Assembly: GCF_037975245.1 (NCBI RefSeq)
Contig: NC_092571.1
Span: forward strand, 9,462,501 to 9,526,500
Origin: Apostichopus japonicus
Taxonomy: Eukaryota > Echinodermata > Holothuroidea > Aspidochirotida > Stichopodidae
Reading direction: 5' to 3'
Length of the DNA: 64,000 bases
The first letter of the stretch is position 1; the number at the start of each line of letters is the position of its first letter. The notes beneath the pieces are model-generated. The model was not told where the DNA came from and did not search any database. It was given only the letters and a program-made list of their open reading frames with translations. The position numbers were made by a program, and so were the translations under genes. Positions 12,700 through 22,323 of the stretch are shown here, one piece after another.

Positions 12700-12710
12700 G
12701 GGGGGGGGGG
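12700..12710 (+). repeat. G-tract of the unit (G11 in unit 4)
   Basis: An uninterrupted G run follows GTGGA in every unit. Lengths in units 1-18 are 13,16,13,11,11,12,11,11,13,12,11,12,11,11,14,11,12,12. It could form a G-quadruplex. Homopolymer length is also prone to sequencing error, so single-base differences are weak evidence. Confidence 0.9.
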
Positions 12711-12865
12711 TATGATTTGTCAGTTGACAACTTCTAGCTATACTTTAGCGGACCCTAAACGTGACGGACTTAGTGTGTAAGATAATGGAAGGATTACTTC
12801 CGGTACGACACCTACAACAGCTATAAAATAGAAAGCTCCTGATTAAAACCCTAAGAGGGCTGCCA
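12711..12865. repeat. 155-bp segment absent from unit 2 and partly shared with the left flank
   Basis: This segment lies directly after the G-tract in all units except unit 2. Its first half contains TTAGTGTGTAAG and neighbouring words that match 2327-2390 outside the array. It has no open frame of note. Confidence 0.8.
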
Positions 12866-13437
12866 ACTGTGACTGAAATAAACACCGTCGCGTTCTGACT
12901 TTACAGGGATGATAAAGGTCAGTCTCTTAACATTAGCAATTCCGTTAGATTTGTACAGTTTTTCTGATCATAGAATAGTTACAATACTACGTTGGCTTAA
13001 TAGGTACATAGGAAAAGGAAACAAGTCTGCTCTAATCTGAAACTTTGGACTTTTTGTCTCTTCATTTGGACCTTTTTTTTGGATCCAAATTTTGAATGGA
13101 AAAAAAGAGGCAACATTTTGAGATAAAAAGACAACATTGTGAGATTTGGGGACTCTGTTTTTCTTTCCCAAGTCCTTATTAAGCCACCGTACAATGCTGA
13201 CACATGGTGCACACAATATTAAACTGCCACATGCAACCATCACAGTAGTCTACTGCTGTACACATGTAGGCCTAAGTAAAGGTTTAGTAGCTACAGCGTG
13301 ATAGTCTGACGTCTATCTTGTCCGTGCGCGCATGCAAACAGTGATACAAGAGCGCTCACAATAATATCAGCATAAAATCAGAAGCGCGCGCTCCGAAATA
13401 TTTGTCTGCATTGCATGCTGTACGTACATAATACCTC

Positions 13438-13453
13438 CGCGCGCGCGTGTGCG
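13438..13453. repeat. alternating CG/TG tract
   Basis: Sixteen bases of strictly alternating pyrimidine and purine (CGCGCGCGCGTGTGCG), a sequence type able to adopt Z-DNA. Present in every unit; two bases shorter in unit 17. Confidence 0.85.
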
Positions 13454-13547
13454 TTGATCTATATACGAGTGTTTACTATACCGTCATACACAGTGGATTT
13501 TCAATGGAAAATATTTGTTGTCATTTTGTAGGCGTCCATATCAACAC

Positions 13548-13577
13548 GTACTGTACTGTACTGTACTGTACTGTACT
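13548..13577. repeat. (GTACT)n pentanucleotide microsatellite
   Basis: Six copies here. Counts in units 1-18 are 6,6,8,6,7,6,7,6,8,6,7,6,7,6,7,6,4,4. From unit 2 to unit 16 every even unit has six copies and every odd unit seven or eight. Confidence 0.95.
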
Positions 13578-14039
13578 GGGCAGTTCTCTCTCCATTGCAA
13601 GCAGTGTAGTCTAGACGTTGGATATATCTTGACGTCGTTCTTCGCCTTAATTTAGTTGTTCGAACGACTCCAATGACGGCCCGGGGTTGCAGAGAAGAAA
13701 AGGACGACATTTGAAGACACAGTAAACATAACGTGATTACGGTTAGTGATATTTTACATTATCTGAAGTTATCTGTATGCATGTATATCTGTCTGTGAAG
13801 TTAGCATATGCATAGTCTGCAACGTAAACCTAGTCTAGGCCTATCAGTATATGCCTTACTTTTGACTCCAGTTTTATGCACAACGAGAACAGTGTTACGT
13901 CATGGACATGTACCTATCAGCAACTGAGGCATTTTGACGGCACTTAATGCTTTCTGGGATCAGTGTAGAAAAGTCTGTAGGAGAGTTAAAATATGTTCGG
14001 TCGGGATTGCGCCAGTGATATGTCGGTTACTTCTTGTAG

Positions 14040-14081
14040 GTGCCAGACGTGGCACGAGAAGTTGAGAGCGCCATCGATGGC
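14040..14081. repeat. two short perfect hairpins or palindromes
   Basis: GTGCCAGACGTGGCAC (14040-14055) has a 6-bp stem and a 4-base loop. GCCATCGATGGC (14070-14081) is a perfect 12-bp palindrome. They are 14 bases apart in every unit except unit 18, where the first is deleted; unit 17 has one arm mutated (GTGGAACG). Confidence 0.75.
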
Positions 14082-14131
14082 CATCTTCTAAATGTCATCT
14101 ATCCATTAGCGACAGGGCTATTATTCACGAT

Positions 14132-14145
14132 GTTACCATAGCAAT
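14132..14145 (+). promoter_or_regulatory. X-box-like motif (possible RFX site)
   Basis: GTTACCATAGCAAT has the two half-sites and the two-base spacer of the X-box bound by RFX factors, with the last consensus C replaced by T. It is intact in most units; unit 16 reads ATTACC in the first half-site. One short motif in unknown DNA is weak evidence of function. Confidence 0.25.
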
Positions 14146-14584
14146 GGAGCGTTAGATTCGAAACGGAGCTATTTTTAAACGAATATACAAGTCCCATGGA
14201 ATTGTCGTGAATTTCATATTTGTTTTGGTCATAATACGTTAAATACAGAGCAAAAGCTAGATAAGGTAGAAATTAGATAGATTTATTCGTCAATGAGCAA
14301 AGTTTACCAGTAGAAAGTCCTAGTATGTCATAATTGAATCCTCCACGCTACTAGGTTTTATTCTCGGCTATGTCTGCTGTATCTGCATTATCTGCTTTGT
14401 GTACCGTCATGAATACCGCACATTTCGATCGTTTTTAATGCACCGAGAGCTCGTGGCATTGTTTATGACGTTACCGTACCTGTTTGTATCACACTGTCTT
14501 TCAAACGCCTGCCTCAGTAAATCAGCATTTAAGAAATGTGAAGTTGTTCTAACAGGAGCATAGCTGTTTCCACACTTAACGGTT

Positions 14585-14596
14585 TATAATATAAAG
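14585..14596 (+). promoter_or_regulatory. TATA-like element
   Basis: TATAATATAAAG lies nine bases before the ATG at 14605. A start site at the usual 25-30 bases after a TATA box would fall beyond that ATG, leaving the ATG at 14654 as the first start codon of such a transcript. No initiator or other core element is evident. Confidence 0.25.
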
Positions 14597-14604
14597 GCTA
14601 AGTA

Positions 14605-14793
14605 ATGACACAACATTCCCGAAGAACAAATATTATCAAGCTTTTCAGAAAAGATGTCGCGGTGGCCTTACACTGTACAAAAGGAGCATTCCTTTTTGCA
14701 GCTACAGTTTTCGTGCTTATGTATACTTTCATTAAAATTTCCAGTGAAAGGCGACGAGCGAGACAGAAATCAAATTTACTACTCAGGTCTTAA
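14605..14793 (+). other. candidate 62-codon ORF with one hydrophobic segment
   Basis: The frame starts MTQHSRRTNI and ends with a basic stretch (SSERRRARQKS). Residues about 22-44 (VALHCTKGAFLFAATVF and onward) are hydrophobic enough for one membrane segment with basic residues on both sides. The protein is identical in all 17 full units (starts 4900, 8028, 11323, 14605, 17894, 21179, 24468, 27750, 31045, 34328, 37617, 40902, 44191, 47473, 50765, 54052, 57326). Because the whole array is homogenised, that identity does not show selection. I recognise no family. Chance ORF is the default reading. Confidence 0.12.
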
Positions 14794-14839
14794 GTTCCGA
14801 TCGAATTCTATTGACAAGTTGTGCAAAATATTGCAATGA
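14654..14839 (+). other. candidate 61-codon ORF overlapping the previous one
   Basis: This frame (MSRWPYTVQK at its start) overlaps the 62-codon ORF in another frame. Its ATG has A at -3 and would be the first ATG of a transcript driven from the TATA-like element at 14585. It is also unchanged in all full units. No family is recognised and coding is not supported beyond this. Confidence 0.1.
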
Positions 14840-14880
14840 CCTACTTTGTTTACACGAAACAAAATACCAAATAGAAACAA

Positions 14881-14900
14881 CCACCCCCACCCCCACCCCC
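14881..14900. repeat. CACCCC tract, G-rich on the minus strand
   Basis: Three CACCCC-type repeats in most units and two in units 1 and 17. On the minus strand this gives runs of five G separated by T, and with neighbouring GG could support a quadruplex. It is followed by AATAAAAA and A-rich CAAA repeats. Confidence 0.8.
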
Positions 14901-14984
14901 AATAAAAAAAAAAGACAAACAAACAAAGCAAAACAAATGTTAAACACCATGTATATACATGCAGATATTAACAACAACCCAAAA

Positions 14985-15110
14985 AATAATAATAATAATA
15001 ATAAAAACAAAGAGTGCTTCGGCGGGGAATCGAACCTAGGCAGACATGAGCATCAATTTAATCTTAAATAAATTGTGATTACTTAGCAAGAAAAAGATGA
15101 ATGAAAAAGA
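14985..15110 (-). repeat. tRNA-type B box with AT-rich tail, SINE-remnant-like
   Basis: On the minus strand, GGTTCGATTCC (plus-strand 15026-15036) matches the RNA polymerase III B-box consensus GGTTCGANNCC exactly. Downstream in that orientation comes a (TTA)n tract (14985-15003), as in SINEs with simple-repeat tails. No good A box is found upstream, and the T-arm stem around the B box does not pair well, so it is not a tRNA gene. It is retained in all 17 full units (for example 5315-5325) and lost from truncated unit 18. Confidence 0.4.
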
Positions 15111-15605
15111 CAATAATTAATTTGAATTATTGTATTATAAAATGGAAGACAAAAAGCTAAAATTAACAAGAGATTACGCCTCATCGAGGCCATGGTTTCA
15201 CTGAACGTTGAACATCAACCCAGTCCGAATCGACGTGAGCCCTCCATTGCAAGTCAGTTAGCCCACTTCTGGCCCGAAGGCCGGGCTCTAAACGTAATCT
15301 CCCGGATGCTTTTGCGAACTAAGGGAGGATACGGAATTGGGATCCTAGGCCCGTATAAAAATTCCACCTTGGCGATGCCATTATAAACAAAGCAGTGTCT
15401 GTCATCCGATCGGCGCGATTCACACAGCCTGACAACAAACACCGACGCGCAGTGCTGTCTTCCAACCGTTCAGGCCACCACGCCAGCCTGGTGATTCTTG
15501 GGTCGAAATAATACTTAGAGTTCCAGATTGTTCCAAAACAATGTGATATGAATGCATACCATGCCCCAATTGGAGTATTGTACATTCGCACAAAAGTTTA
15601 ACCGT

Positions 15606-15683
15606 GAAAAAAAAAACACGAAAAAACCAAAGAAAAAAAAAACACGAAAAGATAAGTAAAACAAAAGCACACACACACACACA
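15606..15683. repeat. A-rich tract and (CA)8
   Basis: Two A-tracts separated by CACG-containing linkers are followed by a CA dinucleotide run at 15668-15683. The first A-tract has nine A in units 3, 7, 8, 9 and 13 and ten in most others. In unit 17 this region is rearranged and the CA run is interrupted. Confidence 0.85.
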
Positions 15684-15749
15684 AGACGTAAAATGACCTA
15701 ACGCAGTGCTTGTTTTGGCATATTTCCAGTCACCACGATCGTTTTGATC

Positions 15750-18700
15750 GTCTTGATGTGGAAGCGCATAAATCAAAGTAGAGATGATGTGCCAATAAGG
15801 AGGATTGGAGGTGACACAGAGCAGTTAAGAAATTCTGTGTTTAAATCTGGATATGTTTCTCCGTGCGAGCAGACGGTTCAGTGTGCTTAACTTGCTCCTC
15901 TTCTAGCTCAAAGTCTTAACTGCGTCATGATATAGAAATCTGCATGCATCCCGACAGGCCAAGCCCTCAGATATCAACGTGGAGGGGGGGGGGGTATGAT
16001 TTGTCAGTTGACAACTTCTAGCTATACTTTAGCGGACCCTAAACGTGACGGACTTAGTGTGTAAGATAATGGAAGGATTACTTCCGGTACGACACCTACA
16101 ACAGCTATAAAATAGAAAGCTCCTGATTAAAACCCTAAGAGGGCTGCCAACTGTGACTGAAATAAACACCGTCGCGTTCTGACTTTACAGGGATGATAAA
16201 GGTCAGTCTCTTAACATTAGCAATTCCGTTAGATTTGTACAGTTTTTCTGATCATAGAATAGTTACAATACTACGTTGGCTTAATAGGTACATAGGAAAA
16301 GGAAACAAGTCTGCTCTAATCTGAAACTTTGGACTTTTTGTCTCTTCATTTGGACCTTTTTTTTGGATCCAAATTTTGAATGGAAAAAAAGAGGCAACAT
16401 TTTGAGATAAAAAGACAACATTGTGAGATTTGGGGACTCTGTTTTTCTTTCCCAAGTCCTTATTAAGCCACCGTACAATGCTGACACATGGTGCACACAA
16501 TATTAAACTGCCACATGCAACCATCACAGTAGTCTACTGCTGTACACATGTAGGCCTAAGTAAAGGTTTAGTAGCTACAGCGTGATAGTCTGACGTCTAT
16601 CTTGTCCGTGCGCGCATGCAAACAGTGATACAAGAGCGCTCACAATAATATCAGCATAAAATCAGAAGCGCGCGCTCCGAAATATTTGTCTGCATTGCAT
16701 GCTGTACGTACATAATACCTCCGCGCGCGCGTGTGCGTTGATCTATATACGAGTGTTTACTATACCGTCATACACAGTGGATTTTCAATGGAAAATATTT
16801 GTTGTCATTTTGTAGGCGTCCATATCAACACGTACTGTACTGTACTGTACTGTACTGTACTGTACTGGGCAGTTCTCTCTCCATTGCAAGCAGTGTAGTC
16901 TAGACGTTGGATATATCTTGACGTCGTTCTTCGCCTTAATTTAGTTGTTCGAACGACTCCAATGACGGCCCGGGGTTGCAGAGAAGAAAAGGACGACATT
17001 TGAAGACACAGTAAACATAACGTGATTACGGTTAGTGATATTTTACATTATCTGAAGTTATCTGTATGCATGTATATCTGTCTGTGAAGTTAGCATATGC
17101 ATAGTCTGCAACGTAAACCTAGTCTAGGCCTATCAGTATATGCCTTACTTTTGACTCCAGTTTTATGCACAACGAGAACAGTGTTACGTCATGGACATGT
17201 ACCTATCAGCAACTGAGGCATTTTGACGGCACTTAATGCTTTCTGGGATCAGTGTAGAAAAGTCTGTAGGAGAGTTAAAATATGTTCGGTCGGGATTGCG
17301 CCAGTGATATGTCGGTTACTTCTTGTAGGTGCCAGACGTGGCACGAGAAGTTGAGAGCGCCATCGATGGCCATCTTCTAAATGTCATCTATCCATTAGCG
17401 ACAGGGCTATTATTCACGATGTTACCATAGCAATGGAGCGTTAGATTCGAAACGGAGCTATTTTTAAACGAATATACAAGTCCCATGGAATTGTCGTGAA
17501 TTTCATATTTGTTTTGGTCATAATACGTTAAATACAGAGCAAAAGCTAGATAAGGTAGAAATTAGATAGATTTATTCGTCAATGAGCAAAGTTTACCAGT
17601 AGAAAGTCCTAGTATGTCATAATTGAATCCTCCACGCTACTAGGTTTTATTCTCGGCTATGTCTGCTGTATCTGCATTATCTGCTTTGTGTACCGTCATG
17701 AATACCGCACATTTCGATCGTTTTTAATGCACCGAGAGCTCGTGGCATTGTTTATGACGTTACCGTACCTGTTTGTATCACACTGTCTTTCAAACGCCTG
17801 CCTCAGTAAATCAGCATTTAAGAAATGTGAAGTTGTTCTAACAGGAGCATAGCTGTTTCCACACTTAACGGTTTATAATATAAAGGCTAAGTAATGACAC
17901 AACATTCCCGAAGAACAAATATTATCAAGCTTTTCAGAAAAGATGTCGCGGTGGCCTTACACTGTACAAAAGGAGCATTCCTTTTTGCAGCTACAGTTTT
18001 CGTGCTTATGTATACTTTCATTAAAATTTCCAGTGAAAGGCGACGAGCGAGACAGAAATCAAATTTACTACTCAGGTCTTAAGTTCCGATCGAATTCTAT
18101 TGACAAGTTGTGCAAAATATTGCAATGACCTACTTTGTTTACACGAAACAAAATACCAAATAGAAACAACCACCCCCACCCCCACCCCCAATAAAAAAAA
18201 AAGACAAACAAACAAAGCAAAACAAATGTTAAACACCATGTATATACATGCAGATATTAACAACAACCCAAAAAATAATAATAATAATAATAAAAACAAA
18301 GAGTGCTTCGGCGGGGAATCGAACCTAGGCAGACATGAGCATCAATTTAATCTTAAATAAATTGTGATTACTTAGCAAGAAAAAGATGAATGAAAAAGAC
18401 AATAATTAATTTGAATTATTGTATTATAAAATGGAAGACAAAAAGCTAAAATTAACAAGAGATTACGCCTCATCGAGGCCATGGTTTCACTGAACGTTGA
18501 ACATCAACCCAGTCCGAATCGACGTGAGCCCTCCATTGCAAGTCAGTCAGCCCACTTCTGGCCCGAAGGCCGGGCTCTAAACGTAATCTCCCGGATGCTT
18601 TTGCGAACTAAGGGAGGATACGGAATTGGGATCCTAGGCCCGTATAAAAATTCCACCTTGGCGATGCCATTATAAACAAAGCAGTGTCTGTCATCCGATC

Positions 18701-19038
18701 GGCGCGATTCACACAGCCTGACAACAAACACCGACGCGCAGTGCTGTCTTCCAACCGTTCAGGCCACCACGCCAGCCTGGTGATTCTTGGGTCGAAATAA
18801 TACTTAGAGTTCCAGATTGTTCCAAAACAATGTGATATGAATGCATACCATGCCCCAATTGGAGTATTGTACATTCGCACAAAAGTTTAACCGTGAAAAA
18901 AAAAACACGAAAAAACCAAAGAAAAAAAAAACACGAAAAGATAAGTAAAACAAAAGCACACACACACACACAAGACGTAAAATGACCTAACGCAGTGCTT
19001 GTTTTGGCATATTTCCAGTCACCACGATCGTTTTGATC
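15750..19038. repeat. macrosatellite unit 5 (3289 bp)
   Basis: G11, (GTACT)7, CCAAATTTT, and C at the GTCAGT[C/T]AGCC marker (near 18548). Within units 3-16 this C state is found only here and in unit 11. Confidence 0.95.
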
Positions 19039-22000
19039 GTCTTGATGTGGAAGCGCATAAATCAAAGTAGAGATGATGTGCCAATAAGGAGGATTGGAGG
19101 TGACACAGAGCAGTTAAGAAATTCTGTGTTTAAATCTGGATATGTTTCTCCGTGCGAGCAGACGGTTCAGTGTGCTTAACTTGCTCCTCTTCTAGCTCAA
19201 AGTCTTAACTGCGTCATGATATAGAAATCTGCATGCATCCCGACAGGCCAAGCCCTCAGATATCAACGTGGAGGGGGGGGGGGGTATGATTTGTCAGTTG
19301 ACAACTTCTAGCTATACTTTAGCGGACCCTAAACGTGACGGACTTAGTGTGTAAGATAATGGAAGGATTACTTCCGGTACGACACCTACAACAGCTATAA
19401 AATAGAAAGCTCCTGATTAAAACCCTAAGAGGGCTGCCAACTGTGACTGAAATAAACACCGTCGCGTTCTGACTTTACAGGGATGATAAAGGTCAGTCTC
19501 TTAACATTAGCAATTCCGTTAGATTTGTACAGTTTTTCTGATCATAGAATAGTTACAATACTACGTTGGCTTAATAGGTACATAGGAAAAGGAAACAAGT
19601 CTGCTCTAATCTGAAACTTTGGACTTTTTGTCTCTTCATTTGGACCTTTTTTTTGGATCCAACTTTTGAATGGAAAAAAAGAGGCAACATTTTGAGATAA
19701 AAAGACAACATTGTGAGATTTGGGGACTCTGTTTTTCTTTCCCAAGTCCTTATTAAGCCACCGTACAATGCTGACACATGGTGCACACAATATTAAACTG
19801 CCACATGCAACCATCACAGTAGTCTACTGCTGTACACATGTAGGCCTAAGTAAAGGTTTAGTAGCTACAGCGTGATAGTCTGACGTCTATCTTGTCCGTG
19901 CGCGCATGCAAACAGTGATACAAGAGCGCTCACAATAATATCAGCATAAAATCAGAAGCGCGCGCTCCGAAATATTTGTCTGCATTGCATGCTGTACGTA
20001 CATAATACCTCCGCGCGCGCGTGTGCGTTGATCTATATACGAGTGTTTACTATACCGTCATACACAGTGGATTTTCAATGGAAAATATTTGTTGTCATTT
20101 TGTAGGCGTCCATATCAACACGTACTGTACTGTACTGTACTGTACTGTACTGGGCAGTTCTCTCTCCATTGCAAGCAGTGTAGTCTAGACGTTGGATATA
20201 TCTTGACGTCGTTCTTCGCCTTAATTTAGTTGTTCGAACGACTCCAATGACGGCCCGGGGTTGCAGAGAAGAAAAGGACGACATTTGAAGACACAGTAAA
20301 CATAACGTGATTACGGTTAGTGATATTTTACATTATCTGAAGTTATCTGTATGCATGTATATCTGTCTGTGAAGTTAGCATATGCATAGTCTGCAACGTA
20401 AACCTAGTCTAGGCCTATCAGTATATGCCTTACTTTTGACTCCAGTTTTATGCACAACGAGAACAGTGTTACGTCATGGACATGTACCTATCAGCAACTG
20501 AGGCATTTTGACGGCACTTAATGCTTTCTGGGATCAGTGTAGAAAAGTCTGTAGGAGAGTTAAAATATGTTCGGTCGGGATTGCGCCAGTGATATGTCGG
20601 TTACTTCTTGTAGGTGCCAGACGTGGCACGAGAAGTTGAGAGCGCCATCGATGGCCATCTTCTAAATGTCATCTATCCATTAGCGACAGGGCTATTATTC
20701 ACGATGTTACCATAGCAATGGAGCGTTAGATTCGAAACGGAGCTATTTTTAAACGAATATACAAGTCCCATGGAATTGTCGTGAATTTCATATTTGTTTT
20801 GGTCATAATACGTTAAATACAGAGCAAAAGCTAGATAAGGTAGAAATTAGATAGATTTATTCGTCAATGAGCAAAGTTTACCAGTAGAAAGTCCTAGTAT
20901 GTCATAATTGAATCCTCCACGCTACTAGGTTTTATTCTCGGCTATGTCTGCTGTATCTGCATTATCTGCTTTGTGTACCGTCATGAATACCGCACATTTC
21001 GATCGTTTTTAATGCACCGAGAGCTCGTGGCATTGTTTATGACGTTACCGTACCTGTTTGTATCACACTGTCTTTCAAACGCCTGCCTCAGTAAATCAGC
21101 ATTTAAGAAATGTGAAGTTGTTCTAACAGGAGCATAGCTGTTTCCACACTTAACGGTTTATAATATAAAGGCTAAGTAATGACACAACATTCCCGAAGAA
21201 CAAATATTATCAAGCTTTTCAGAAAAGATGTCGCGGTGGCCTTACACTGTACAAAAGGAGCATTCCTTTTTGCAGCTACAGTTTTCGTGCTTATGTATAC
21301 TTTCATTAAAATTTCCAGTGAAAGGCGACGAGCGAGACAGAAATCAAATTTACTACTCAGGTCTTAAGTTCCGATCGAATTCTATTGACAAGTTGTGCAA
21401 AATATTGCAATGACCTACTTTGTTTACACGAAACAAAATACCAAATAGAAACAACCACCCCCACCCCCACCCCCAATAAAAAAAAAAGACAAACAAACAA
21501 AGCAAAACAAATGTTAAACACCATGTATATACATGCAGATATTAACAACAACCCAAAAAATAATAATAATAATAATAAAAACAAAGAGTGCTTCGGCGGG
21601 GAATCGAACCTAGGCAGACATGAGCATCAATTTAATCTTAAATAAATTGTGATTACTTAGCAAGAAAAAGATGAATGAAAAAGACAATAATTAATTTGAA
21701 TTATTGTATTATAAAATGGAAGACAAAAAGCTAAAATTAACAAGAGATTACGCCTCATCGAGGCCATGGTTTCACTGAACGTTGAACATCAACCCAGTCC
21801 GAATCGACGTGAGCCCTCCATTGCAAGTCAGTTAGCCCACTTCTGGCCCGAAGGCCGGGCTCTAAACGTAATCTCCCGGATGCTTTTGCGAACTAAGGGA
21901 GGATACGGAATTGGGATCCTAGGCCCGTATAAAAATTCCACCTTGGCGATGCCATTATAAACAAAGCAGTGTCTGTCATCCGATCGGCGCGATTCACACA

Positions 22001-22323
22001 GCCTGACAACAAACACCGACGCGCAGTGCTGTCTTCCAACCGTTCAGGCCACCACGCCAGCCTGGTGATTCTTGGGTCGAAATAATACTTAGAGTTCCAG
22101 ATTGTTCCAAAACAATGTGATATGAATGCATACCATGCCCCAATTGGAGTATTGTACATTCGCACAAAAGTTTAACCGTGAAAAAAAAAACACGAAAAAA
22201 CCAAAGAAAAAAAAAACACGAAAAGATAAGTAAAACAAAAGCACACACACACACACAAGACGTAAAATGACCTAACGCAGTGCTTGTTTTGGCATATTTC
22301 CAGTCACCACGATCGTTTTGATC
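19039..22323. repeat. macrosatellite unit 6 (3285 bp)
   Basis: G12, (GTACT)6, CCAACTTTT, T at the GTCAGT[C/T]AGCC marker. Matches unit 12 in length and all markers compared. Confidence 0.95.

Larger units (their letters stand above)
12466..15749. repeat. macrosatellite unit 4 (3284 bp), used as reference unit
   Basis: G11, (GTACT)6, CCAAATTTT, T at the GTCAGT[C/T]AGCC marker, ten A in the first A-tract. Matches unit 10 apart from one G. Internal elements of the unit are annotated here; the others carry them at equivalent offsets. Confidence 0.95.

Noticed and set aside
14040-14055. CTCF-like site around CCAGACGTGGCAC, by analogy with DXZ4
   Set aside because: The core does not line up with the CTCF consensus at several fixed positions; it is better described as a hairpin.
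14881-14900. Telomere-like repeat in the CACCCC tract
   Set aside because: Only two or three repeats, not the TTAGGG type of animals, and internal to every unit.
15015-15045. True tRNA gene in each unit
   Set aside because: The B box is exact, but the T-arm stem has mismatches and no A box or acceptor stem can be drawn.
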